This document shows positions 1 to 12,367 of a stretch of DNA of 22,601 bases, piece by piece. Under the pieces are notes generated by a model. That model saw only the letters and a list, made by a program, of their open reading frames with translations, was not told the DNA's origin and made no database searches. The number at the start of each line of letters is the position of its first letter. The first letter of the stretch is position 1. Source of the stretch: Welwitschia mirabilis (lineage: Eukaryota > Gnetophyta > Gnetopsida > Welwitschiales); contig JBOZIK010000001.1 of the NCBI GenBank assembly GCA_051453625.1, positions 280,423,625 to 280,446,225 of the forward strand, given 5' to 3'. The position numbers and the translations under genes are program-made.

Positions 1-26
1 TATCTATGCACCAACTTGAGGGGGAG
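1..26 (+). mobile_element. Polypurine tract and end of a Ty1/copia internal region
   Basis: The purine-rich run at 18-26, just before a TG-starting LTR, is the usual polypurine tract of plant Ty1/copia elements, where plus-strand DNA synthesis starts. Only the last few bases of the internal region lie in the window, so the element runs on to the left. The call rests on the tract together with the LTR that follows. Confidence 0.75.
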
Positions 27-241
27 TGTTGACTATTCCAATTGTGTTCAATTGTAGTATGTAATTGCTACTAGCCCAATAATTTGCTATTTTATATTAT
101 TTCCTTAAATCCCACATTGATTAAGCACTTTGTTGTAGAGGACCTGTGTCCTATAAATAAGTGGGTATTGTAAATACTTTGACATATCGAATAAAGGGGT
201 TTCTCCCAATATTTCTTCAAAACTAATCAAAATCAAAAACA
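27..241 (+). mobile_element. LTR of a Ty1/copia retrotransposon (3' LTR)
   Basis: The segment starts with TGTTGA directly after a polypurine tract, so it is the 3' LTR of a plus-strand element. A TATA box (TATAAATA, 152-159) and a polyadenylation signal (AATAAA, 190-195) lie in the order expected of a short plant LTR. The right end is uncertain: a CA occurs at 218-219 (after TTTCTT) and another at about 240-241. The matching 5' LTR is outside the window, so the end cannot be fixed by comparison. The length, about 190-215 bp, is short but within the copia range. Confidence 0.75.
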
Positions 242-883
242 AGTTCCATGTTCATGAAAATTATGTCATGACCTGAATTTTGTTGATAGATTTGTCATGA
301 AAAATTGTGGCATGGCATGAATTAAGTATGCTTTTTTCTTTTCTTCAATCCCGTCTCTCTCTTGGCTGATAGATTGGATACCCATTGGATGTATGGGAAA
401 CCCAGACAAGTACTTCACCTCATGCCAAAGGTGATAAAAGTACATTCTGTGCAAGGACACAACTTCAATCAAGTCTGGTACGAATCTACTCTAGAAGCCA
501 CAAAAGGGTTCACCTATTAGTTGGTTATGTTAGGGATAGAATGACGTGAGATCATTAATTGGGGACAGCGGGGACACCTAATTCTCAAAGAAGTAGAATA
601 GAGTGTCTTTAACATGATTTTTGTAAATAGTGAGTCTCAAGTTTTCGGGTTTTATTCCTCTGTTGGGTGGGTTAGCTTGTGGTTCTATCCATGTATTCAA
701 GGTGCAACCCACACAAGCTTCAATATTTGGGGTATGAATCATAGCAATGACCTAGACCTTTGGTGTCCCACTTCTAGTCAACAAGAGCACACATGGGTTT
801 ATATCTGACCAACTGGCTAGTGACCAAGTAGTTTCATATCGTTTGCCATGAATTTTCTTCTTCAAAAAAAAAAAATAATAATA
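242..883. other. No gene seen
   Basis: Between the copia LTR and the left inverted-repeat arm I see no coding region, RNA gene or recognisable element. The short open frame at 614-808 has no homology I recognise and no splice context. A poly-A run followed by AAT repeats lies at about 865-883. Confidence 0.5.
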
Positions 884-1275
884 ATTAACATAGCATAACC
901 CATTGGTTAGCTTTTCCATTAGGGACATAAGGAGGCAACATTATTTTCAACATGGGTGGCATCCCTTTGGAATAGCTAGAAAGAAGGGTTCTGCTAATAA
1001 CTAAGGAGAAACAACATCCCTACTTACCACTCTTCCATTTGCTACCATACGGAGAACTAATATGGTTCTCCAGCCAGGTGCCACTTTTGGGTGTGGCTTG
1101 CTAATTAGGCTACACCAGTGTGGGCTTAATCCGGAGCATGGGACGATGCCCATTTGAGTTGTGGTCCCATGTAAGACTAGGGTAACATAAGGGCCTAAGG
1201 CCTATGACCGCCCTCTGATGAAGTCACCTTTCCAACCTATTGGGAGGGTATCTCCTACCCAGAAGTGTACATCAT
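884..1275 (+). repeat. Left arm of a long diverged inverted repeat
   Basis: This segment aligns by eye, over nearly its whole length, with the reverse complement of 3611-4034. The best-matching blocks are the outer end (ATTAACATAG at 884-893, matching 4025-4034), a middle block around 1070-1140, and the inner block 1228-1265, matching 3621-3660. Identity is moderate, with several small indels. It may be one of two independent copies of a mobile element, or one terminal inverted repeat of a larger element enclosing 1276-3610. No protein or known family is recognised. Confidence 0.6.
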
Positions 1276-2145
1276 AGGGATAGTTTGCCTGTTCCCCAAT
1301 GACTACTCACAGGGGACTTGGGGAGTATCTTTGCCTACTAACCACAATAGCATATTGTCCTTTCAAACTAGAATGTTGTGTTATGTGCCCACCCTCGAGC
1401 ACATGCCAATTGACATTTGCCCAATACTCAAATACCCATCTTTCCTATTGTTTCGCTTCACCGGGTACAACCCACTTCAAATGCTAGACTGATAAGCTTC
1501 CTTCAATAGTTGATAAACTGTACTTCTACATGGAGACCCATGCAACGCACCTCCATCTAAATGAAAAGCAAGGCAGGGTTGAGATGATAAATCATTCCAG
1601 TTCGTAAAGTCCTTCAAGCTAACTAGTAAACGCTGGCCGACTTCCAGAATCCTTGGTTCAACCCCAACAATCGTGGCCAGATAGCAAGAAGAAGTTGCAT
1701 CATGTTGTCCCAGCAGATCTGTCAATCAAGAGGAGTTAACACATTATTACTAATAAGTGTATAACCTTTTCGGCAATTCCTCAGTCATACTTCCCAATCT
1801 CTGAATGGGGAACTGAGGTCTTTAAGGTTAAGCTTGAGCAATTAATCTCTAACTAGAGGTCTTCTGTTCCAATTGATTATTTGCCTCTGATTAAACTCTG
1901 CAGACTGTTCTTGATAACTGTTACAGCCATGTGAAGTTCTTGTAATCACTAACAAATTTTATCACAGGAAGAATGTATTTTTGAGAGCAGTAAAGAATTC
2001 TTGAAATTATCTAAACAATCAGCTTTTCCTTTTCCCTGATTGCCATATGGTCTGATGAAGTCAGACGGACACTAAGTATCATTATGTATGAGCATCTTTT
2101 TATGCATGAATGATCTGTATGCATATCTTGTTTGTCTAATTGCAG
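1276..2145 (+). other. Probable intron sequence upstream of the exon
   Basis: The stretch has no convincing coding region and ends in a good intron acceptor at 2132-2145 (pyrimidine-rich run, then TGCAG). No donor site can be assigned. The earlier exons of the gene may therefore lie left of the window, or the exon may be an isolated fragment. An 82-codon frame on the other strand (1477-1725) matches nothing I know. Confidence 0.35.
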
Positions 2146-2334
2146 GTGTTGGATCGACTGTCGTTTGGTGGAAGTTCCGTAGGAGCTGCACTTGCACAAG
2201 AAGGACGTATACTGCTATTTTGGTATTGGCTGACGTATGCCATTCTGAAAACCAGGAAACCCAAATTTCAACCTCTAGAGGTCCCAGACACAGATTACTC
2301 ACCAAAGATAACATTGGAGGAGATAAGGAATTGA
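2146..2334 (+). CDS. Terminal exon of an unidentified protein with one membrane segment
   Basis: A pyrimidine-rich tract ending in TGCAG immediately precedes an open frame of 62 codons closed by TGA at 2332-2334. The frame begins in phase 0 with GTG. The encoded C-terminus has a small-residue stretch (GGSSVGAALAQ), a hydrophobic segment with the core ILLFWYWLTYAIL that could span a membrane, a basic patch (KTRKPK), and a polar tail ending EEIRN. A single hydrophobic segment followed by basic residues suggests a membrane protein with its C-terminus on the positive side; this is inference. I do not recognise the family. Composition is clearly richer in G and C than the surroundings, which supports real coding sequence. 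No upstream exon is found between 242 and 2145, so it may be the last exon of a gene with a very long first intron, or a captured fragment between the inverted repeats. Confidence 0.5.
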   Translation: MLDRLSFGGSSVGAALAQEGRILLFWYWLTYAILKTRKPKFQPLEVPDTDYSPKITLEEIRN

Positions 2335-3610
2335 CCTGTTTCTATAGCATTGGGAATCCTTCACTGCCTGTTTTGAACACACAACATTCAAAGAAACAAA
2401 AACAACTAGACATTTTTGTAGATGTTTGTACTTTCCAATGATCCTGCAAAGTGGTTGCATACATGATACTGTAGCTTGAACCAAGAAGCCTCATTAAAAA
2501 TCATCTTGTTGGGACTGATATACCCACAGCAGGAGTTGATGATGTCATATCGCTATGAAATTTCATGCTCTGTTACCAGATGCGTAATTTTATTTCTAGT
2601 AGCACATGCATTTTCTTTTAGTTGCATTTTAGAGTTCATATACCTTGCTGACAGAATGATTACGTTCCTCGTTCATTTGTGATTGTAGTGAATATGATAC
2701 ATCTTTGACTAAAGACATGCATTAATCCTGACGTAATATGCTCTCATCATAGCATAGGCAAGCGTTCCATAAATATCAAAATCTATCCATATTGATTAAG
2801 GCATTAGATAATGCAAAGTTGCAAACCGGGCACCCAAAATGATACCTCTATGTGCCAGAGGAGATAACAAGAGCCATGCTAAAGTAAAAATTATGTTAGA
2901 TTACTAACACTTAGATGATTCCCACCCCTTGAGTGAGGGTTGAAAGTCCTTAATCCACAACAGCACTATAATCAAGAAGTGTAGTGCAGCTTATATCACT
3001 GTTCTTGCTGAGAGCTATGAGCAACTGAACACTAAGCAAGTCCTAAGGTTGGAAGCTTTGAATGTCTTTACAGATTTGTGATGAAGAGGACATCTGCAAT
3101 GAAAGTAGTAAACGGATGGTTTTAAATCACTGATGACTTGGGTGTCACAGAGGCTGCACATGTGTGAAAACTTAGTGCACAAATACACAGTACAATGAAA
3201 ACTATCGATTTTGAAGCCAATGCTTGTAAGTGAAGGTATCTTTATATGCATAAGTGCGGTCCATGTCTTGTAATATGACTATCTGCGGAGGAACACATAG
3301 TAAGACTTGGAATGATCCCTGGGTTAAGCAGACAAATGTTTTCAGTCCGACTTAAATATTTAACTATGGTTGCTTAAAAAGAATGCATACTGTCGGTCGT
3401 TGCAAATCATAAGATTCATATTACTCTAATTATAACCGATGGAGAAATTGATAGTTATTTATTTTGTATCCCTTTTAAGACTAACTTGAGGAAGTACGAC
3501 GCACTTTAGTTCTTATCAGTGTCATTAACAAATGATGCATTTATTGTCATAAAAGATGACAATATTGTAATATACTGATTTTAGAAATTTAGGTAATACC
3601 TCTTGTAATC
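2335..3610. other. Possible 3' UTR and intergenic sequence
   Basis: This follows the exon's stop codon. I see no further coding region and no RNA gene. Short open frames on both strands (such as 2476-2682 and 3015-3251) look like chance. A polyadenylation site for the exon cannot be picked with confidence. Confidence 0.4.
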
Positions 3611-4034
3611 GTGATACGCCCTTCTCGGGTAAGAGATACACTCCCAATAAGTGGGAAGGTTGGCTTCACCATAGCGTGGCCTCAAGCCTCAGGCCTTTAT
3701 GGGAACCTTAGTCTTAAACCACACCCTGACCCAAATAGGTACTATCCCCTACTCTAGTTCAAGCCCACATGGATAGTGACTTATCTAGAAAGCCCCACGC
3801 AAAGGTGGTGAGTGGTTGGGAAACCATCTTCTTGTTGCATGAAATGATGAGATGAGGAAGGGGGTGTAAGTTGCTATAGTAACCTATGGAAGAGCAATGA
3901 GTAGTGATGTCTCTTTGGTTACTTGTAGAATTCTTCTTTTTACCCATCCCATATGGATACAACTCATGTTAAGACAAATGCTTCCTGTTCTGTGTCCATG
4001 TAAAAGTGAAAAGAATGGATTATACTATGTTAAT
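3611..4034 (-). repeat. Right arm of the long diverged inverted repeat
   Basis: The reverse complement aligns with 884-1275. The clearest shared blocks are 3621-3670 (matching 1223-1265), the region around 3745-3830 (matching 1070-1150), and 3940-4034 (matching 884-965). The arms are separated by about 2.3 kb. Flanking sequence outside the arms does not obviously match, so the outer boundary is probably close to 884 and 4034. Confidence 0.6.
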
Positions 4035-5989
4035 TAATTAATGATGCATTAGTTTAAAAGGGAGTCATAACAAAAACATAAGCATGCTTATGTAACATGA
4101 GATGTATGTTTAAGAAAGGATCCCATGTTACTCACTTCTAGCTTCTTTATGTCTTTGCAAATACAGATGTCATAAAATATTGTGCTAAATAACATTAACA
4201 TAGGATATAATGAAAATAAATGCATAGTTGTAGTAAGGATATGCACTAATTGGTATATAGTGAATTAATATCAGTTCTACCATTCTTTTTAGATTTCCAC
4301 AACACAATGATGGTGAGTATTCCACGATTACATTTTTGTGCTTGTCAGCATGGCAAAAATAAGGAATATACTGATGACATGATTATTGTTCAATAAGAAA
4401 GTTTCTATCATCATTCCTCATACAAATTAGTTCGAATAATGTCAAAGTGCGAGTGACTTATGCCCAACTTGAGCTCTATTATTATGCATAATGCATGAAG
4501 TTCCATATAGAGTCATTTATAAAGTACATCTTTATTCTTTGTATACATAATCGAGGAAGCTTTAGATTTTTCAAGCAAATCAAAAGCAATTATTTCCAAA
4601 ATTTATTTATTACAGTTATTAGCATTTTACAAGATTATACTTTCTCCTAAGACAGATAACTAACAACGATTAAAAAATTAAAATTCGTTTTTATCTGTAA
4701 ATTCATGGATTATAAAATTAATTGAATTACCTTGCTTATGGGCAAGATTAATTGGTATGATACCTTTAGGCAAAATAATAGTCATTATCTAGTAAAAATT
4801 TGAGTTTGTAATTATAATTTGGCTATGCCAAATTTTTAATTTTATATTGAGCATGGCACAATCTTGCCTTTTAATTTTACATTCAAAAACCCTTGTTGAA
4901 AATCTTTGATATAAATTCTACCGAACACTATCAATGAATTAGCACCTTAGCCTTAATCACATTTGTGTTATGTTTAATTGTTAAGCTTGCTTGGAGATTG
5001 TTTTCAAGTACATTGTAGGCTCAGGGCAACCTAGAGTGGCTCCACAAAACCATAAAGAGAGTCATGTCTTATAAAAAGAAAAATGTAACCTTACATTACA
5101 TTATTATTTATTTATAAAAATATAACACAAGAATAGTGGAATTTTCAGGTTTCTACTAGCATGTGAAATTATCTTTTGCCAAATTGCGATTCAACAAAAA
5201 ACATATTGCAACATACACATGAATAAAAGCTCTAGTAGAATTTGTATGTGAGAAAGTGTAAGAGTGATTCTTTCTTGACGAGTAGAATAAAATAAGATTC
5301 TAAATTGAAGTGTTGTTGGAAATTCATCTTCTGAAATTCAATGAACGGATACCTATTTTCGTATCATTTAATGTAAAGCAATGGAGTGAAAAACTCAAGC
5401 AAAATTATATATCTAGATTAACATCTAAACTAAGTATTTCTGGTTTCACATTAGAATGTTAAAATGCAAAAAGTTCTTCCAATATTATTAATTTGATTTG
5501 TAGGTCAACACTATCGGGTTTGTAAAGTATTTATCATAGTTGGTGTTGGAAATTAAAAATGAAAAGAAATATTTTTTTACCTTTTTATAAGGTTAATTCA
5601 TGGAATGTGAAGGTAATTGGTTTTGCTTCTCCAAATGAAAGCCCATAGGTATCCTTTGTTGACTTAGAGTTGACCTACAAATGTTTAGTTCTTGGCTATG
5701 ATTTAAATTTAAGATGTCAAAGGTCATGTTTGTTGTATCTTAAAGTCATAAATCACAATCCAAGCTGTGCAATGTAGGACTTGAACCCAAGGCCTTGAAA
5801 CTCACACTTTTTAAACATAGGCCAAATCAACTCTATTATGCACAAGGCTCAATTATTTATAATAAAGTATTTGTTTATTTTTTAAAATATGGAACTAAAG
5901 AAATGTGTATAAATAAAAAATTATGAAAAAGTTATGGAGTTATTTTGAAGCAATTTATATTGTATTATGCTAAAATATTTTATCTTATG

Positions 5990-6235
5990 GCTTTATCATA
6001 TAAGGTTAGATGAAATAACTAACTAAGCAATAAGTGATATACCAACATTTTGTCTTTAGTTTAGGGACTTGTGTTCTTTTTTTGATTCTTAAGGTAATTT
6101 GTGTCATAGAATATTAAATTACTTTTTCCTATAGCTTTATCATATATAGTTAAATTAAATAAGTGAATAAGCACTATGATTTAGCAACATGTTATCCTTG
6201 CGTTGGGGAGGTTTTGTTCTTTCTTTAATTGTATC
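5990..6235 (+). repeat. Imperfect tandem duplication, period about 144 bp
   Basis: The sequence from 5990 (GCTTTATCATATA) is repeated from 6134 with the same order of landmarks: the shared 13-mer, a TAAATAAC/TAAATAAG-like block, CCAACAT/GCAACAT, GGGACTTGTGTTCTTT against GGGAGGTTTTGTTCTTT, and a final GATTCTTA/AATTGTAT region. Identity is around 70 percent by eye with one small indel. This fits an old local duplication. Confidence 0.6.
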
Positions 6236-7184
6236 TCATTATCTTCTCTTTTATTCATTGAGTACTTCATAGTATCATGAAATGCCATGTTGATTGATTT
6301 AACATTTTAGCAACTAGTGATACATTTAATTCCATGATAACCACTAATGCTAATACACTTTATAATTACCATTTTTTTAGTTTTAGTTTCTTTGATGTTA
6401 GTAATTTTGGTCATGTTACCTTTATTATATCTGAATGCGCCTGTTAGATTCTTCATTTTTCAATGTTCATAGCAATTGATTTCGTGACCTCATTTAGTTG
6501 GGGACAACTCACTCTATCACTTTCATTTATTTTTCAACTTTAGCTTTCACTAGAAAATAGTAATTTTCTTTATTTCATAAGTAATTTAGTGAAGATAATT
6601 CTTGGTTTATTTTATAATTCAATGACAACATTTATTTATTATTTTTTCCTTTTTCTAAACTATTTTTTAAATTTATTTAAATAGAAGGAAGACCCTTATT
6701 CTTTGTGAGAGACTATAACAAATTTTAAGCTGTTGATACAAAAGATTATTGTAGTTTTTATTAGCTTTGTCAAAATTTTAATTTACATAAATTAGAAATT
6801 GAAATATACATACAATTACAAGTATAAGGTGGGGATGGTGATTCAGCTATTCTATCATGTTTGGTTGCTTCCAAATTTAACTTAACTCTTAAGTTTTAGC
6901 ATGAGTGTTTGAGTCTCTCAAGTCTTCATTTGAAGTTTAATTTATATGTAATATTTCTCACATTTCTCTTTATGTTCTAATCCATTCCTTTTGCAAGTTT
7001 CCTTCTTACCCTGCAAGAAACTAGATGTGAATGTCAAGTACCCAAACTCAATTTTGATCATAGCCAAATTTTTTCTTCATATTTCATTTCAAAAACTAGT
7101 GTATTTTTTCAGTTTGGCATCATCATTTTAAAATCTACTTTTCTTTTTATGTTATAGAGTTACAAGTTATAATAGTATATTGCA

Positions 7185-7335
7185 AGATACTGTTGTGTTA
7201 TTTGATATAGTAGACATTGAACATTTTTCACTATTATTATAATTACAAGCTTACTTTGTTTCAAAATTGGACTCGAAACCAATTGAGTCTTTCTACTTTT
7301 AATGAAACTTGTGTTGAACCCCTTAGTCCATTGTT
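7185..7335 (+). repeat. Old direct repeat, first copy
   Basis: It aligns with 7753-7914. The closest match is 7275-7330 against 7854-7909 (GAAACCAATTGAGTCT against GAAACCAATTTAGTCT, then GTTGAACCCCTTAG against GTTGAACTCCTTAG). The offset is 579 bp in that block and about 568 bp at the left end, so there is an indel of about 11 bp. It could be an old segmental duplication or two copies of a mobile-element fragment. Confidence 0.5.
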
Positions 7336-7752
7336 ATTTTCTTCACCAGTGCAGTAACAAAATGTCTATAATTTTATTTAATAAGTTTTCAAGTTGATTC
7401 ACCATTTCTTATTGATATGTAGGAGGATGACTAAGGATTTGGGTTGGAGATTGAGTTCAATGGTAATTAGAAGTAGTTTTGACTATTTCATTTAGTTCTA
7501 GGTGCTGCTAGAATCAGGTTCTTAATGTTGTGTTATGAGCATTTGATTCTTCCCTTCCAACTTTTACATCTTTCGACCTCTTTGAAGTTTATTTTTGATC
7601 ATTAAGCTATATTTATTAGTTTTCTCTACTTGTTATTTTATGGTTTCATCTTTTTTTAGCTTTCTTCTTGTTACATGAGAAAATGAGTGCACATATCTTA
7701 ATCTAATTTTAAAAACCCAAAAATTATCTTTGTATTTGTCTCTTTTAGTATA

Positions 7753-7914
7753 AGATATCATTGTGTCCTTTGATCATATGCATAATACCATAGATATCTA
7801 GCATTCTTGGTCGTTATTTTATTTGCACATTAATGTTGTATCCAATTGGATTTGAAACCAATTTAGTCTACATATTTTAAGCAAAAATTGTGTTGAACTC
7901 CTTAGGCTACTATG
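7753..7914 (+). repeat. Old direct repeat, second copy
   Basis: This is the partner of 7185-7335, in the same orientation. The spacing is too short, and the flanks show no primer site or polypurine tract, so I do not read the pair as LTRs. Confidence 0.5.
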
Positions 7915-8051
7915 AATCATGTATGGTTTTGGCCGCAAATGGTGGTTATCTTGGTTGTGGAAATTATTCTTTTCATTATTTCATTTACATAAAATCTACA
8001 CAAGGACTTCAAGTCTTGTAGTTGAATAACCTTCCCAAGTTTGTATTGAGG

Positions 8052-8082
8052 TACACTTCTAGAGAATGTACACTTCTAGATA
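8052..8082 (+). repeat. Short direct repeat
   Basis: The 14-base string beginning GTACACTTCTAGA occurs twice with only a few bases between the copies. It is a minor local duplication. Confidence 0.6.
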
Positions 8083-11000
8083 GTTTTGGAACATCTTTGA
8101 AACAACAAATCTAACACCATAGACCCTTCAAGAATGTCAATATCAAAAATTTTACATTTTTTTTTAGCTAGTATAGTGTTGAAATGATAATGTGATAAAC
8201 CAAATCAAAATGTCTATCTATAGGATTCAAAATGAATCTTAAATTAATAAGAGTTTTTAATACATGAAATGTGAAATTAAATAAATCAAATGATAAAATA
8301 TTTTATATGTTTTTTAAGTATTTAGTCAAGAGAACCTAAAGTAATGTTCATGGAAGAGGCTAATGGAATATGAGGAAAAATAAGGCCACCATTTTTATAG
8401 GCTTGAAAATGATGTTAAACAAAAATGCTTACTTATGAATTTCCACCCCAAATCTCCTTAAAATTTCATTTTATAAATCTAATACTATAAAGTGTTTTAA
8501 AAAGTTTACAACGTTTTTTCCTTTATTTTTTTCAAGTAATGCTTAGTAGTTTAGAAAAGAAGGTTTTCTATATTTATTTTAACTAGACCTTTTTTGAAAT
8601 ATTATGACATTACTAAGAAAGTAAAGTTTTTAGTTTAACACATCAAATAGGATGGAAAATATCTGTGTTTCTTATTATTTCAAATGAAACAACTTTTAAA
8701 AAACATACCTTCTATGATGGATCAAAGAATTTTTTTTTAAAATTAAATAAAATTGTTTAATAGCTTGTGTTGCTTCACCCTTTTGTAATTTCGAGTTATA
8801 TAATAGATCATTCATTGAGTTCATTTCCCATAAAAAATACATTGTTAACCCTTCCATAACAATTTACATGAGATTGAACTATATTTATAATACTTTGTAC
8901 TAGCTAATACTAAATATTGCTTACAATTGGTTTTTAGGAAAAAAATTAGGATTATGCAAGGTGTATCTTTTCTATCACCTTGAATTTTGAACTTCGTAAA
9001 CTCTTATTTTTATAACATATGAATGTGAGACATCAAACATAATAATATTATTTTTTATCTAGGTTTCTCGAAGTTTTTACAAAGCTTCATTTTTATGTTT
9101 TCATTTGTATTAGCATCCTTCTTTAGCTGTGTTTCAAAAATTAAAGTTTTACCTTCATAATTGCATGTTTGAAGGAAACTTGAGTTCCCCCCATCTTCTT
9201 TTTTCCTACTTGTAATTCTTATGTATTCTTCTTATATCTTATATAAGACTAATTTTTCTTTTTATCATTATTTTGGCGATCATCTCAAATCATTATTATC
9301 TATTATAATCTTATAATTATTTATTAACTTAAATGCTTCATAAGTTTAATCTTTTAAATCTTGAATTATGATTACTATTAAGTATTTAATAATTTCTTAA
9401 TATTGTGGAATTAAATAGAATACAGAATCAAGTGGACAATGTACAACTTACAAAGGCAGCATTCTAAAGTAGTTCCTACGACAAAACAATAATGCAATCG
9501 TATTATTTCTTTTTCTAATTAAGATAGATGTTTAAGTGTTATGAGCTAGGTATCTAGAGCTCTTAATTTAGCTTAATTTGTCACTATTATTATGTGTATG
9601 CTCTCACTATTTATTCAAATTTGTTGAAGATTCACCCTATTATCATTATTGCTATATGAATGTTCTCTTTTTGTATTCTTATGCTACTAGTTTCTATGGC
9701 ATAGGTAGTAATTGATATATTTTACTACATTTATTATACATAAGATGTTGATATTTACCATCTATAAATGGGTGTTTATGTTTATGCTATCACTAAATGT
9801 TTTTTTTTTTGGGGGGTACATGAGCATGAATTAGTTATGGGTTATAGATTGATCGATCTACATGATGTGAAATCTATATTGGTATTAAAAGATGGTACCT
9901 TTACTTATCTTATTTTCAGTATTTAATTATATCTAGCAAAAATACATATTATGTAAGTACTCATCTTTAATTCTCTATAGTTAAGATTTAATACCTAAGA
10001 GGATCTTAGGAAATGTAATGAAACAAATCACCTATTCATTATAACAACAATGACACAAACAAGTCTAAAGGGGTAATTCTAGCTTGAAATCTAATCTTAA
10101 ATTCTAAATAATAAGGTAGTCTCTTATTGATTAATTAGCCCTCGCATAATAAATAAAAAGTAATAACTCAAGATTTGACTTATAAGGTTGTGTGTACGAC
10201 GTTAGTGGTCCCAAACAATGTTTTCATTAAAATAAAAAGAAATAAATTCATAACATTAGTAAAACAAAAGCTTCAAATGTTTTGACAACATAATACTATT
10301 ACTAAGAAACCAGATCAAGTTCAAATCAACCATAAAAAAGCTATTAAAGAAAATGCTAAAGGGAAAAGTTCTTATTTTTCACAGGTATAAAACCTATGTT
10401 CTGAGATTTACTACTAACACTAGTTCTAGAGGGTCAAATAGAAGAGGGAATGGAAGTCTTTACTAGAAATATTGGCTAGCGAATAAAAGCTAAGTTTCTA
10501 GACCTATTTCCTTAGCTATCATTACTATTCTAAAGGACAAGTGATGCCTGTCATTCTTATTTTGCTTTAAGGTTTTTTAGGATCTTATCTTTTAACTTTT
10601 CAATGGATGTCTATAAGAGGAGAAGCACTAGGTAGCACTTATAAAACCATGTATGACCTTCAAACTACTGCTCTGGCACTACACTCGTTACCTTAATTCT
10701 CACCTTGTCATCTTGCATTCATATTTGAAAAGATACCAACCATAAATTATTTAGTTTTTTCCTTCAAAATCCAATTCTGAAGAACTAGATATAGGCTTTC
10801 TATTGAAGACCATATTACCATCTATGTTTTAAAATGAAATAGAATATGCATGAATTAATAATACTCTAAAGAAATATGATCAGATGGTTGGTATTAGGCA
10901 TAATCCCTAATAATACCATTTTCTAAGAAAGTTGGTTTTGCTAAAAGGCTTTAAAAGCTCATGTCCAAGAATTGTGACCAAACTTGTAATAAAGGAAGAC

Positions 11001-11421
11001 ATGCCTAAAGCTATCTTTTAAGCAATAGAGAGGACCTTTTCCATCTTAAACATTCAACTACTTAAACTAGTTTCTAATAGGTAATCCTTGAAACTTTCTA
11101 AATCTTCTTAAGTTTGCTAATTTAAAAATATAAAGTTTAATTTGTGACACCCTCTCTTCTTTTACCCTAATTAAGCACTATATTTTTTTTCCTCTCTTTT
11201 CTCTTCCTTCATTTTTTTAATATTATTACCTAATAGACATAGTTAGAATCAAATTTTATGAATTCCTTTATTAGCAATTCTATATTCCAAGAAAAACAAA
11301 TTATATTAATATTATATTTACCTATAATTAATTTCTAGATTATTTTGGTTTACAAACAATTAGAGATGTCATAAGTTCGTGTCCTCAATTTCTTCTTAGT
11401 TTTTTGTTAAATAAAAGATAT

Positions 11422-12367
11422 NNNNNNNNNNNNNNNNNNNNNNNNNNNNNNNNNNNNNNNNNNNNNNNNNNNNNNNNNNNNNNNNNNNNNNNNNNNNNNN
11501 NNNNNNNNNNNNNNNNNNNNNNNNNNNNNNNNNNNNNNNNNNNNNNNNNNNNNNNNNNNNNNNNNNNNNNNNNNNNNNNNNNNNNNNNNNNNNNNNNNNN
11601 NNNNNNNNNNNNNNNNNNNNNNNNNNNNNNNNNNNNNNNNNNNNNNNNNNNNNNNNNNNNNNNNNNNNNNNNNNNNNNNNNNNNNNNNNNNNNNNNNNNN
11701 NNNNNNNNNNNNNNNNNNNNNNNNNNNNNNNNNNNNNNNNNNNNNNNNNNNNNNNNNNNNNNNNNNNNNNNNNNNNNNNNNNNNNNNNNNNNNNNNNNNN
11801 NNNNNNNNNNNNNNNNNNNNNNNNNNNNNNNNNNNNNNNNNNNNNNNNNNNNNNNNNNNNNNNNNNNNNNNNNNNNNNNNNNNNNNNNNNNNNNNNNNNN
11901 NNNNNNNNNNNNNNNNNNNNNNNNNNNNNNNNNNNNNNNNNNNNNNNNNNNNNNNNNNNNNNNNNNNNNNNNNNNNNNNNNNNNNNNNNNNNNNNNNNNN
12001 NNNNNNNNNNNNNNNNNNNNNNNNNNNNNNNNNNNNNNNNNNNNNNNNNNNNNNNNNNNNNNNNNNNNNNNNNNNNNNNNNNNNNNNNNNNNNNNNNNNN
12101 NNNNNNNNNNNNNNNNNNNNNNNNNNNNNNNNNNNNNNNNNNNNNNNNNNNNNNNNNNNNNNNNNNNNNNNNNNNNNNNNNNNNNNNNNNNNNNNNNNNN
12201 NNNNNNNNNNNNNNNNNNNNNNNNNNNNNNNNNNNNNNNNNNNNNNNNNNNNNNNNNNNNNNNNNNNNNNNNNNNNNNNNNNNNNNNNNNNNNNNNNNNN
12301 NNNNNNNNNNNNNNNNNNNNNNNNNNNNNNNNNNNNNNNNNNNNNNNNNNNNNNNNNNNNNNNNNNN
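11422..12367. other. Assembly gap, 946 N
   Basis: A run of 946 unknown bases. The non-round length suggests an estimated gap size. Nothing can be said about its content; the open frames that cross it are artefacts. Confidence 0.99.

Larger units (their letters stand above)
4035..11421. other. Long AT-rich intergenic block without genes
   Basis: About 7.4 kb of very AT-rich DNA with no open frame of 60 codons or more on either strand, no splice-bounded coding segment I can identify, and no RNA gene. Two old internal duplications are listed separately (5990-6235 and 7185-7914). A short direct repeat of TACACTTCTAGA lies at about 8052-8082, and a T11-G6 tract at 9800-9816. It most likely consists of old, decayed mobile-element and spacer DNA; no family can be assigned by eye. 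Confidence 0.6.

Noticed and set aside
1477-1725. An 82-codon minus-strand frame near the exon
   Set aside because: The translation looks protein-like in composition but matches no family I know and has no splice or promoter context.
9800-9816. T11-G6 tract
   Set aside because: A simple homopolymer junction with no associated structure, probably chance or slippage.
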